A DNA stretch of 64,000 nucleotides from Caulobacter sp. (GTDB taxonomy: Bacteria > Pseudomonadota > Alphaproteobacteria > Caulobacterales > Caulobacteraceae): positions 1 through 64,000 of the forward strand of contig JAMFTA010000110.1 of assembly GCA_026225565.1 (NCBI GenBank), read 5' to 3'. Position 1 is the stretch's first letter. Every line of letters begins with the position of its first letter. The position numbers and the translations under genes were made by a program. This document shows, piece after piece, positions 49,177 to 57,637 of this stretch. The notes under the pieces are model-generated. The model was not told the DNA's origin. It made no database searches and saw only the letters and a program-made list of their open reading frames with translations.

Positions 49177-49851
49177 ATGGCCACAGTCGAACCAGTGCTG
49201 ACGACGCCCCCGCGCCATTATTCGACGATGGGGGCGATGTGCGCGGACCTGATCGTGCATGTGGTGGGCCTGACCTTGGCCCTGGTCGGCGGCATCGTCC
49301 TCCTGGCGCTGGCCGTGCGCAGCCATTCGGTGAGCATGATCGTCGGGGTCGCCATCTATGCCGCGGGTCTCCTCGCCATGCTGGCCTTTTCCACCGCCTA
49401 TAATTTCGCCGCCCCTCGGTTTCAGCCGGTGCTGCGGCGGCTCGACCACGCCGGCATCTTCCTGATGATCGCCGGCTCCTACACCCCCTTCACCACTCAG
49501 AACCTCTCTGGCGGCTGGGCCTGGGGCATGACCGCCGCCGTTTGGGCGATCGCCGCCTTCGGGGCCCTCGGCAAGCTCTTCCTGCCCACCGTCGGCCGTC
49601 GCCTGTGGGTGGCGGTCTATCTGGCCCTAGGCTGGCTGGCGGTGATCGCCGTCAAGCCGATGCTGGACAGCACCACCTGGCTCGCCCTGCTGTTGCTCGG
49701 CATGGGGGGCCTGCTCTATTCCACCGGCGTGATCTTCTACCTCAACAAGCAGCTGAAGTTCTGCCGCGCCATCTGGCACGGCCATGTGGTGGCCGCCGCC
49801 GGCGCCCATTGGGCCGCCATCCTCGTGGGCGTCGTCCTGGCCAGGAGTTGA
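49177..49851 (+). CDS. trhA: Hemolysin III / TrhA-family membrane protein
   Basis: A 224-aa protein with seven hydrophobic segments and the family's conserved His/Asp/Ser residues: HVVGLTLALVG in TM1, LAFSTAYNF with Ser, RRLDHAGIFLMIAGSYTPF, and HGHVVAAAGAHW near the end. TrhA proteins are related to adiponectin receptors (PAQR), and in E. coli TrhA affects membrane fluidity homeostasis. The ATG at 49177 was chosen over an upstream start. It is monocistronic. Confidence 0.85.
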   Translation: MATVEPVLTTPPRHYSTMGAMCADLIVHVVGLTLALVGGIVLLALAVRSHSVSMIVGVAIYAAGLLAMLAFSTAYNFAAPRFQPVLRRLDHAGIFLMIAGSYTPFTTQNLSGGWAWGMTAAVWAIAAFGALGKLFLPTVGRRLWVAVYLALGWLAVIAVKPMLDSTTWLALLLLGMGGLLYSTGVIFYLNKQLKFCRAIWHGHVVAAAGAHWAAILVGVVLARS

Positions 49852-49875
49852 GCGTCGGGCGGCGCATCGCACCCC

Positions 49876-50499
49876 TCAACCGGGGCGGCGCATCTCGAAC
49901 ATGGCCTCAGGGGTGATCTCGGCGTAGTCGCCCATGCGCCCGGCCCGCAGGATCGGACGGGCGGCGGCGGTGTCGTAGACCCCGTCGACGATCAGCCGTC
50001 GGTCGATATGCACGGCGACCACCTCGCCCAGCACCAGCCAGGTTTGCACCGGCGAGCCGTTGGCCGCCACTAGCTGGATCAGTTGGGTCAGCCGGCATTC
50101 GAAGTTCACCGGGCTTTCCAGCACCCGGTCGGCGGCGACCAGCCGGCTCTGCACCGGGGTGAGGCCCGAATGGGAAAACTCGTCCACATCCGAGCCCACG
50201 GCGGCGGAGGTGGCGTTCATCCCCTCCGCCAGGGGGCGCGTCGCCAGGTTCCAGACGAATTCGCCGGTGGCCTCTATATTCGCCACGCTGTCCTTCCAGC
50301 CGATGCTGGAAAAGCCGACGATGGGCGGCCTATAGTTGAAGGCGTTGAAGAAGCTATAGGGGGCGAGGTTGCGCACGCCGTCGCGGCTCACCGTCGAGAT
50401 CCATCCGATGGGACGAGGGCCGACGATGGCGTTGAACGGGTCGTGGCTGAGGCCGTGGCCGCCGCACGGTTCGTAGATGTGGGCGGTCTCGTCGGCCAT
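49876..50499 (-). CDS. Flavin reductase family protein
   Basis: A 207-aa FMN-binding split-barrel protein with the flavin reductase domain pattern: FNAIVGPRPIGWISTVSRDG, NLAPYSFFNAFNYRPPIVGFSS, WNLATRPLAEGMNATSAAV. Such enzymes supply reduced flavin to monooxygenases or bind FMN as short-chain reductases. No partner oxygenase is adjacent. It converges on trhA. Confidence 0.85.
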   Translation of the reverse strand: MADETAHIYEPCGGHGLSHDPFNAIVGPRPIGWISTVSRDGVRNLAPYSFFNAFNYRPPIVGFSSIGWKDSVANIEATGEFVWNLATRPLAEGMNATSAAVGSDVDEFSHSGLTPVQSRLVAADRVLESPVNFECRLTQLIQLVAANGSPVQTWLVLGEVVAVHIDRRLIVDGVYDTAAARPILRAGRMGDYAEITPEAMFEMRRPG

Positions 50500-50662
50500 G
50501 ATCGTCCATGCGGGTGGGGGCGCTCCATTGAGCGTCGTTGGCTCAACGCTATAGTCGGGGAGGCCGATTTGCGCGGGCTTTTTTAGGCTATGGTGGATCG
50601 CTGGGCGCCAGCAAGCCGTTACGGGTGCGGATGTAGGGTCATTTTAAAGGAGTGGTCGCGGC

Positions 50663-51739
50663 GTGGGTTCATCACTGAAAATCTTGCCTGTCATCATGTC
50701 CGGCGGGTCGGGAACCCGCCTCTGGCCCCTATCGACCGAAGCACGCCCCAAGCAGTTCCATGCCCTGGCCTCCGACCTGACGATGATCCAGGATACGGCC
50801 CTGCGCTTCGGCGCCGATGATCGCGTCGATTTTCTCTCCCCCCTGATCGTCTGCAACCTGCGCCACGGAACGCTGGTGCGAGACCAATTGCGGGCGCTGG
50901 ACGTGAGCCCCGCCGCCATCGTCCTTGAGCCGTTCGGGCGCAACACCGCCTCGGTGGCGGTGATCGCCGCCGCCTGGGCGGCCGAGCACGCGCCGGGCGC
51001 CATCGTCTTGCTGCTGCCCGCCGACCACGTGGTGCTGGACGGCGACGGCTTTCGGGGCGCCGTCGGACACGCCATCGCCGCTGCCGCCGACCACATCGTC
51101 ACCTTCGGCATCGAGCCCACAGGCCCCGAGACCGGCTATGGCTATATCCAGAGCGGAGAGCCCCTTTACGAGGGGGCCTTCGCCGTCGCCCGCTTCGTGG
51201 AAAAGCCCAGCCGAGCCGTAGCCGAGGCCTATCTGCAGGACGGCGGCTATTCCTGGAACGCGGGCATCTTCCTTTACCGGCCCGAAGTCTTCCTCGGCCA
51301 GGCGCGGACCTTCTGCCCCAAGGTCGTCGACGCCGCCTTGCGGGCCCTGAAGGAAGCCGCCCACGACGGCCCCTTCCTCACCCTGGAAGAGACCGCCTTC
51401 GCCGCCTGCCCGTCCGAACCCATCGACACGGCGGTGATGGAGAAGACCGACACGGCCGCCGTGGTGCCGTGCAGCGTTGGCTGGGCGGACGTGGGCTCGT
51501 GGAGCGAGCTTTGGCGCCAGGGGCCCCTGGACGCCCAAGAGAATTTCCTCCGCGGCGACGCCATCTTGCTGGACACCAATAGCTCACTGATCTGGGCCGA
51601 CGGTCCCATCGTTTCGACCATCGGGATCACCGATCTGATCGTCATCGCCACGGGGGATCATGTGCTGGTCCTGCCCAAACATCGCGCTCAGGACGTGAAA
51701 AAGATCGTCGACGAGTTGAAACGAAGAGCCGCCCCATGA
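50663..51739 (+). CDS. manC: Mannose-1-phosphate guanylyltransferase
   Basis: A 358-aa nucleotidyltransferase with signature GGSGTRLWPLSTEARPKQF (14-32) that binds GTP, and FVEKPSR near 178. It lacks the C-terminal phosphomannose isomerase half seen in bifunctional ManC/AlgA. It makes GDP-mannose for polysaccharide synthesis. The start is GTG-type. It overlaps the next gene by 4 bases, an AGE-type isomerase that supplies the missing isomerase step, so together they form the mannose-activation pathway. Confidence 0.9.
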   Translation: MGSSLKILPVIMSGGSGTRLWPLSTEARPKQFHALASDLTMIQDTALRFGADDRVDFLSPLIVCNLRHGTLVRDQLRALDVSPAAIVLEPFGRNTASVAVIAAAWAAEHAPGAIVLLLPADHVVLDGDGFRGAVGHAIAAAADHIVTFGIEPTGPETGYGYIQSGEPLYEGAFAVARFVEKPSRAVAEAYLQDGGYSWNAGIFLYRPEVFLGQARTFCPKVVDAALRALKEAAHDGPFLTLEETAFAACPSEPIDTAVMEKTDTAAVVPCSVGWADVGSWSELWRQGPLDAQENFLRGDAILLDTNSSLIWADGPIVSTIGITDLIVIATGDHVLVLPKHRAQDVKKIVDELKRRAAP

Positions 51740-52875
51740 GCGCGTCACTGCAGACCGCCGCCGACGCCCTGGACCTCTGGCTGAAGAGCGCCGCCCTGCC
51801 CCTTTGGTGGGAAAAGGGGGCCGATCGCCTCCACGGCGGCTTCTTTGAGCTCTTGTCCCAGGACGGCGAGCCCCGGGCGGTCGACCGGCGCGCCCGGGTG
51901 CAGGCCCGCCAGATTTACGTCTACGCCATGGCCGGTCGGCTGGGATGGACCGGTCCCTGGCGCGAAGCCGTGGCCCATGGGTTGGACTATGTCATGACCC
52001 GCTATCGCCGGCCCGATGGCCTGTTCCGCACCCTGGTTCACGCCAACGGGTCGCCGGCGGACGACGCCGTGTGGCTCTACGATCAGGCCTTCGTGCTCCT
52101 GGCGCTGGCCGAGGCGTCCAGGGCGCTGCCGGAGCGCAGAGACCTTCGCCCCATGGCCAAGGCGGTGATCGCGGGGCTTGGCGACCGACAGCTGGCCGGA
52201 GGCGGCTTTTCCGAAGCCTCGCCCGAGCACCCCTTCCAGTCCAATCCGCACATGCACCTGCTTGAAGCCTGCCTGGCCTGGAGCGAGATCGACGACGATC
52301 CCCTCTGGCCCGCCCTGGTCGATGAGATCGCCGGCCTGGCGCTTGCCAAGTTCATCGACGGCGACGGCGCCCTGCACGAATTCTTCGCCGAGGACTGGTC
52401 GCTTGAGCCGGGGATCGACGGCCGCATCGTCGAACCGGGGCATCAGTTCGAATGGGCCTGGCTCTTGGAACGCTGGTCCCGGCTGCGAGGCCGCCCCGAC
52501 GCCCGCAAGGCAGCGCGGCGGCTCTATGAGATCGGCGTGACCCACGGGGTGGATCGCCAGCGCGGCGTGGCGTTCGACCAGATGCTGGACGACTTCTCCA
52601 TCCATCAGCCCAAGGCGCGCCTGTGGCCCCAAACCGAGCGGATCAAGGCGGCGATCATCCTGGCGGGCTCGGCCGAGACCCCGGCGGATAGGGCCGCCTA
52701 CCGGGAGGAGGCGGTGGCCGGCGTCGCCGGTCTGCAACTCTATCTGACGACGCCGATCGAGGGCCTGTGGCGCGACAAGATGCAGCCCGACGGCAGCTTC
52801 ATCGACGAGCCGGCGCCGGCCAGTTCCTTCTACCACATCGTCTGCGCCATCGCCGAGCTGCAGAAGCCGGACTGA
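51736..52875 (+). CDS. AGE-family mannose-6-phosphate isomerase-like enzyme
   Basis: A 379-aa all-helical (alpha/alpha)6-barrel isomerase. Active-site His residues are visible in HEFFAEDWSLEPG and PGHQFEWAWLLERW, and the SNPHMHLLEACLAW motif near 170. The family includes N-acylglucosamine 2-epimerase and mannose-6-phosphate isomerases. The direct coupling to manC favours mannose-6-phosphate isomerase activity (inference). Confidence 0.8.
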   Translation: MSASLQTAADALDLWLKSAALPLWWEKGADRLHGGFFELLSQDGEPRAVDRRARVQARQIYVYAMAGRLGWTGPWREAVAHGLDYVMTRYRRPDGLFRTLVHANGSPADDAVWLYDQAFVLLALAEASRALPERRDLRPMAKAVIAGLGDRQLAGGGFSEASPEHPFQSNPHMHLLEACLAWSEIDDDPLWPALVDEIAGLALAKFIDGDGALHEFFAEDWSLEPGIDGRIVEPGHQFEWAWLLERWSRLRGRPDARKAARRLYEIGVTHGVDRQRGVAFDQMLDDFSIHQPKARLWPQTERIKAAIILAGSAETPADRAAYREEAVAGVAGLQLYLTTPIEGLWRDKMQPDGSFIDEPAPASSFYHIVCAIAELQKPD

Positions 52876-52879
52876 TCGC

Positions 52880-53749
52880 CTAAAGGCCCCGGCGCAAGGG
52901 CAGGAGGTCGGGAAAGTTCGCCTCCCGCTTCTGCTGCTGGGCGGCGAAGGCCTCCTGCATCAGGGCTGGCGAGAACATGCCCACCTGCCAGGTGGCGATG
53001 TAGTCCAAGGCGTCCTTGATCGAGTGGTCGCGGGCATAGTTGATCATCACCTTGGAGCCGGCCACCGCCAGGGGCGCCTTAGCGGCGATCTCGCGAGCGG
53101 TCTCCATCACGTGGGCGAGGAGCGCCTCGTGGGTGTCGAACAGGGCGTTGACCAGGCCGATCTCCAGGGCCTTTTGCGCGGGGAGGCGCCGGCCGGTGTA
53201 GGCGAGTTCCCGCACCCAGCCCTCGGGGATCAGCTTGCACAGGCGCGGGAAGGTGCCCACGTCGGCGGTCATGCCGATGTTGATCTCCTGGATACAGAAG
53301 AAGGCGTCCTTGGTGGCGTAACGGATGTCGCAGGCCGAGGTCATGTCCACCGCCCCGCCGATGCAGCCCCCCTGAACGGCGACCAAGACCGGCATCCGCG
53401 CCTGATCCAGGCACGAGAAGGCGTCCTGCAGGGAATGCACCTGTCGCCGCAGGCTCTCCCCGGCCGTCTGCCGCTCCGCCTCCGTGGCCGCCACGCCGCC
53501 GCCAAGGCCGCCGGCAGCGAACACCGACAGGTCCATGCCGGAGGAAAAGTGCTTGCCGGTGGAGGAGATGACGATGCAGCGGGCGCGGGCGTTGTCGTCG
53601 ATATCCTTCACGATGGCGGGCAGCTCGTTCCAGAACGCCCGCGTCATGGAATTCATGGCCTCCGGGCGCTTCAGCTGGATGTGGGCCACGCCGGCGTCGA
53701 TGGAGACGGTGAAACAGTCGTAGACGCCCTCGGGGGTGTGAGCATTCAT
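52880..53749 (-). CDS. Crotonase-family protein, dienoyl-CoA isomerase-like
   Basis: A 289-aa enoyl-CoA hydratase/isomerase family protein with the oxyanion-hole motifs KHFSSGMDLSVF and GGCIGGAVDMTSACDIRYAT. The following EINIGMTADVGTFPRL is characteristic of delta3,5-delta2,4-dienoyl-CoA isomerases (ECH1 type), which use a Glu and an Asp, both present here. It may act in beta-oxidation of unsaturated fatty acids. Stop lies 5 bases from the isomerase stop, on the other strand. Confidence 0.8.
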   Translation of the reverse strand: MNAHTPEGVYDCFTVSIDAGVAHIQLKRPEAMNSMTRAFWNELPAIVKDIDDNARARCIVISSTGKHFSSGMDLSVFAAGGLGGGVAATEAERQTAGESLRRQVHSLQDAFSCLDQARMPVLVAVQGGCIGGAVDMTSACDIRYATKDAFFCIQEINIGMTADVGTFPRLCKLIPEGWVRELAYTGRRLPAQKALEIGLVNALFDTHEALLAHVMETAREIAAKAPLAVAGSKVMINYARDHSIKDALDYIATWQVGMFSPALMQEAFAAQQQKREANFPDLLPLRRGL

Positions 53750-53927
53750 GGCGATCTCCCTTTTGCGCGGCAGGATAGGCGATTGCGCGCCGCCGGGAAG
53801 CCAAAGATATGTCTGAAATCCGACATATCGATCTTGCTTGAGCGGCGGACGAGGCCCACTCTACCGCGCCGAGGCCTAGGCATACGCCCCTTTGTAGAGA
53901 TGCGATCGACGGCCGGCGGAAGTGACC

Positions 53928-54656
53928 ATGTCCCAGAACAATTCGCTGTTACGGTCCCTGTCGCCCGAGGATTTCGCCGTCCTCGAAAAGCACCTGCACC
54001 CCGTCGCGCTGCATAGCGGCGCGGTGCTCTATGAACCTGAAAGTCCGGTGCAATGGGTGTATTTCCCTGAAGAGGGTCTGATTTCGCTGATCACGGTCAT
54101 GCTTTCAGGCGCCCAGGTGGAATCCGCCGTGGTCGGACGCGAGGGCGGAGTCGGCTTTCTGGAGGCTGCCGGCGCGGGAATCATCTTCTCCCGCGCGATC
54201 GTGCAGATCGATCTGGTGGCGCTGCGCGCGCCCGCCTACGCCTACCTCGCCGCCTGGAACGCCAGCGCCTCTCTTCGGCGCACCATCGCCGCCCATGTGG
54301 AGCTGACCATCGCCGAGGGACGCCAGACCATAGCCTGCATCGCCCACCACCCGGTGGAGCAGCGCCTGGCCTGGTGGCTCTTGGAATGCCAGGACCGCAC
54401 GGGACTGGAGCGCCTGCCCCTGACCCAGGAGTTCCTCAGCGCCATGCTGGCGGTTCAGCGCACCACCGTCACCCAGTTGGCCAGCGCCTTCAAGGCCGAC
54501 GGGCTGATCGACTATTCCCGCGGCGTGATCACCATCCACGATCGGCCGGGGCTCGAGCGACGCACCTGCGAGTGCTACGCCACCAGCCGCCACTTTCGCA
54601 AGCTGATCGAGGGGCGGCTGACGCCCGAGCAGGCCGCCGTCGGCCGGCGCAGTTGA
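53928..54656 (+). CDS. Crp/Fnr-family transcriptional regulator
   Basis: A 242-aa regulator: N-terminal cyclic-nucleotide-binding beta-roll (LHSGAVLYEPESPVQWVYFPEEGLISL...ESAVVGREGGVGFLEAAG) and a C-terminal winged helix (LTQEFLSAMLAVQRTTVTQLASAFKADGLIDYSRG). The key Arg for cAMP contact is not evident, so the ligand is unknown. It is of the group with GGVGFLEA typical of alphaproteobacterial stress regulators. GGAAG precedes the ATG at 53928. Confidence 0.85.
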   Translation: MSQNNSLLRSLSPEDFAVLEKHLHPVALHSGAVLYEPESPVQWVYFPEEGLISLITVMLSGAQVESAVVGREGGVGFLEAAGAGIIFSRAIVQIDLVALRAPAYAYLAAWNASASLRRTIAAHVELTIAEGRQTIACIAHHPVEQRLAWWLLECQDRTGLERLPLTQEFLSAMLAVQRTTVTQLASAFKADGLIDYSRGVITIHDRPGLERRTCECYATSRHFRKLIEGRLTPEQAAVGRRS

Positions 54657-54701
54657 TGGAGCCGGAAACACCCGATACGGTGAACGAAAAAAGGGTGGAG
54701 A

Positions 54702-55841
54702 ATGGACCGCGCCAGGGCGCTCATGGCGCAAGCCCGTCAGCAGACGGGACTCGCCGACTTCGGTGAGGACACCTTCCAAGAGGGTTTAGAGCGCCTCACC
54801 GCCGCACTGGATCGGGAAGCCCGCCTCAACGATCTGGGGCGTGGGGCGATGGACAGCCAGATCGTCGATCTCTTGTCCCAGCGTTTGCAGGTGGAGGACT
54901 GGTATAGCCGCCACCCTGAGATCGACGAGGGCGAAATTCGCGCGCCGCTGATCGGGCTTGGCCTCCCCCGCACCGGGTCGACAGCCCTGGCCCATCTCCT
55001 GGGCGAAGATCCCGCCGTCCGTTCCATCGCCACCTGGGAATCGATGCGCCCCTGCCCGCCGCCGGACGCGGCGACCCTCAAAGGCGATCCCCGCATCGCC
55101 AAGGCGGAGGAGAGCATGGAGCGGCGCGCCCGCCTCTTTCCTCGAATGACCGCCATGCTGCCCAGCACGGCGACCTCTCCCACCGAATGCCAGCTGTTCA
55201 TGGGCTATGACTTCAAGTCGCAGCTGTTTCAGGCCTTCGCCCATATTCCGAGCTATGTCGAATGGCTGAACGTTACGGCCGATCTTGTGCCGACCTACGG
55301 CTATGTGAAGCGGGTGTTGAAGCTGTTGCAATGGCGCTGCCCGCCCGATCGCTGGCGGCTGAAGAACCCGGCCCACAGCCTCTTCATCGGGGCGCTAAAC
55401 AAGGTGTTTCCCGACGCCCGCTTTGTCATGACCCATCGCGATGTGGCCGCCGTCATCCCATCTGTCGCCGATCTCTATATGGAGCTGCGCACGGCCTATA
55501 GCGACGATGTGGACCTGCCGGCGATCGGACAGGAAGCCAGCGATTTCTGCGCCCTCGGCATGGAGCGCATGATCGCCTTTCGCGATGGGGGCCAGGAGGG
55601 CCGCTTCTTCGACATCCAGTTCGCGCCCTTTCAGGAGGACCCCTTGCCGATCATAGGGGACCTCTACGGCTTCCTCGGCGAAGAGCTGACGCCGCAGACG
55701 CGGGCGCGGATGGAAGTCTGGCGACGCTGCACGCCGCGAGACGCCGGCTATCGGCGGACGGACATGGCGCGTTTCGGCCTGGACGCCGACGCTCTACGCC
55801 AGCGGTTCCAATTCTACCTGGACCGCTTCGATGTATCTTAG
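54702..55841 (+). CDS. Sulfotransferase-family protein
   Basis: A 379-aa cytoplasmic protein with the PAPS-binding loop GLGLPRTGSTALAHLL (85-100) and the 3'-phosphate motif VFPDARFVMTHRDVAAVIPS with Arg and Ser near 240. It may transfer sulfate to a small acceptor or lipid. It precedes the DUF7064-like gene by 24 bases and probably forms an operon with it. The start ATG lies 45 bases after the regulator's stop. Confidence 0.8.
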   Translation: MDRARALMAQARQQTGLADFGEDTFQEGLERLTAALDREARLNDLGRGAMDSQIVDLLSQRLQVEDWYSRHPEIDEGEIRAPLIGLGLPRTGSTALAHLLGEDPAVRSIATWESMRPCPPPDAATLKGDPRIAKAEESMERRARLFPRMTAMLPSTATSPTECQLFMGYDFKSQLFQAFAHIPSYVEWLNVTADLVPTYGYVKRVLKLLQWRCPPDRWRLKNPAHSLFIGALNKVFPDARFVMTHRDVAAVIPSVADLYMELRTAYSDDVDLPAIGQEASDFCALGMERMIAFRDGGQEGRFFDIQFAPFQEDPLPIIGDLYGFLGEELTPQTRARMEVWRRCTPRDAGYRRTDMARFGLDADALRQRFQFYLDRFDVS

Positions 55842-55864
55842 CTCGAACCGAACAAGGTGAAGCG

Positions 55865-56941
55865 ATGACAGCGCCCGACGCAATCTGGACTGGCGGATTG
55901 CCGCCCGAGACCGACTACATGCTGCCGGGAAAGCCGGACGATCCGGAGATGCGCGAAAGCGCCTCGATCTGGCTTTTGGAGGAAGGCGGCGCCTTCGCCT
56001 TCCCGCGCAACGGCATCGAGGCCCAGGGCGCGGTTTGGGATCGTCACCGCTTCGATTGCAACTTCGCCTTCGCCGGTGGGCGGGTGCTGCGTGAGAGCAC
56101 GCGGGGAGAGACCCGTCCTTCGGTCGGCCCCGATGGGCGGTCCAACATCCTTGGGGTCGGTCCCTTCACCTTCACCTGCCTGGAGCCCTTCCGCAAATGG
56201 CGCATCGCCTATGACGGCGAGGCCTTCGCCGGCACGGTCCAACAACAGATCGCCCGCGCGTTCAGCATCTATGCCGATCAGGGCCCCTACGATCACCCGC
56301 GTGTTCCGGTGGCCTATGAGGTGGAGATCACCATGGCCGCGCCGGCCTGGATCCAGGACTACCGGCCCGAGAAACTCTCAGGCATGAGCGAGCAGGAACG
56401 CGCCGACGCCGGATCGATGGGCTATGGCTATCGGATCGAGCAGATGTTTCGCGGCGAGGGGACGCTGACCGTCGATGGCGCGACCCGCAGCTTCAAGGCC
56501 ATCGGCTCGCGCATCCATCGCCAGAGCGTTCGGCCCATGGCGGCGTTTCGCGGCCATTGCTGGCAATCGGGCATCTTTCCTGACGGCCGGGCCTTCGGCT
56601 ACATCGCCTATCCCCTGCGCGAAGGGGAGGTCGAAGAGCAGCGTCACAACATCGGCTATGTGGTCCAAGATGGGAAGCTCTACCCGGCCAAGGCGCGGAA
56701 CATCCCCTTCCTGCGCACGATCCGCGCAGGGGGCGACGATGTTTCGGTGGAGCTGGAGTCGGCGTTGGGCGTCACGCGGATCGGCGGGGTGACAGAGCTT
56801 TGCACCTTCCACCTGGGCAACGCCGCCGTGAACGGCTGCAACAATGAGCAAAGCGGCGTGCGATACAGCCTCGATGGACAAGAAACGTTCGGGATGATCG
56901 AACGCTCCTCCCCCGCCGCCCTCTGTATGATCGTCGACTGA
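55865..56941 (+). CDS. Hypothetical protein (DUF7064/7065-type)
   Basis: A 358-aa soluble protein with lipocalin-like repeating strands (AVWDRHRFDCNFAFAGGRVLRE; FTFTCLEPFRKWRIAYDGEAFAG) and a Trp/Arg-rich pattern (HRQSVRPMAAFRGHCWQSGIF). It resembles the DUF7064/DUF7065 family of unclear function in alphaproteobacteria. It follows the sulfotransferase gene closely and could act on the same substrate. No signal peptide or membrane segment. Confidence 0.65.
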   Translation: MTAPDAIWTGGLPPETDYMLPGKPDDPEMRESASIWLLEEGGAFAFPRNGIEAQGAVWDRHRFDCNFAFAGGRVLRESTRGETRPSVGPDGRSNILGVGPFTFTCLEPFRKWRIAYDGEAFAGTVQQQIARAFSIYADQGPYDHPRVPVAYEVEITMAAPAWIQDYRPEKLSGMSEQERADAGSMGYGYRIEQMFRGEGTLTVDGATRSFKAIGSRIHRQSVRPMAAFRGHCWQSGIFPDGRAFGYIAYPLREGEVEEQRHNIGYVVQDGKLYPAKARNIPFLRTIRAGGDDVSVELESALGVTRIGGVTELCTFHLGNAAVNGCNNEQSGVRYSLDGQETFGMIERSSPAALCMIVD

Positions 56942-57069
56942 CGAAGGCGGCGGTTCGCGGGTGCGCCAATCGATGGCGGGTGAACGGCTATGGTTACCGG
57001 CTGTTTACCCAATGCTGCGTTTCTCATCGGGTTCAACGTTTTCAAGCCGAAGCCTTTAAGGAATCCGCC

Positions 57070-57555
57070 ATGTCCTGCGACGCCGCCGCCGCCGGTATGA
57101 TCTGGCTGGCCAGCCTGGGGGGCGGATCGCCCCCGTCCCTGGCGCCCGTCTTCAGCCCGAACTTCGTCCTGGCCAGCACGGCCCCGGTGAGCCACCTGAT
57201 GTCAGAGCCCCTTTATGCCGGCATCGTCGACAAGGCCAAGGGGCTGAAGGCCATGGTGGAGGACTATCGCAAGGCCGCCACCGCCGCGCCCTTGCCGAAG
57301 TTCGAGGACTTCAAGGCCCGCATCGACGCCCTCTCGGCCCTCGACATGAAGGGCCACATCGATCTGGCCGCCCGGGGCACGGACGGCGACCTGAAGTGCA
57401 TCCTCAAGGGCATCAGCCAGGACCTGCCGAGGAAGCTCGCCGAACTGTCCGCCGCCACGACGCCCAAGGACCGCGCCGCGGCCCTGGACGACATGTTCTA
57501 CCTCTTGCGCGACAATGTGGAGGTGATCACCACCCCGGCGTCGGTGACCAGCTGA
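57070..57555 (+). CDS. Conserved hypothetical protein
   Basis: A 161-aa helical protein (MSCDAAAAGMIWLASLGGG...) with a hydrophobic first segment that could be a weak leader. The middle (KAKGLKAMVEDYRKAAT; ARIDALSALDMKGHIDL) suggests a four-helix bundle. An upstream in-frame start at 56980 exists, but the AAGGAATCCGCC leader supports the ATG at 57070. No family recognised. Confidence 0.6.
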   Translation: MSCDAAAAGMIWLASLGGGSPPSLAPVFSPNFVLASTAPVSHLMSEPLYAGIVDKAKGLKAMVEDYRKAATAAPLPKFEDFKARIDALSALDMKGHIDLAARGTDGDLKCILKGISQDLPRKLAELSAATTPKDRAAALDDMFYLLRDNVEVITTPASVTS

Positions 57556-57589
57556 TCGGCCGAAAGGTCTCTCATCCGTAAAAAGCAAA

Positions 57590-57615
57590 ACCGCCGGGGC
57601 CTGGACCCCGGCGGT
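57590..57615 (-). terminator. Rho-independent terminator of the TonB receptor gene
   Basis: A perfect 10-bp stem ACCGCCGGGG/CCCCGGCGGT with 6-base loop. On the minus strand it is followed by TTTTGCTTTTT and lies 22 bases after the receptor's stop codon. It may also act on the rightward gene before it. Confidence 0.8.
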
Positions 57616-57637
57616 GAAGGTGTCGCTGAAGCGTCGA

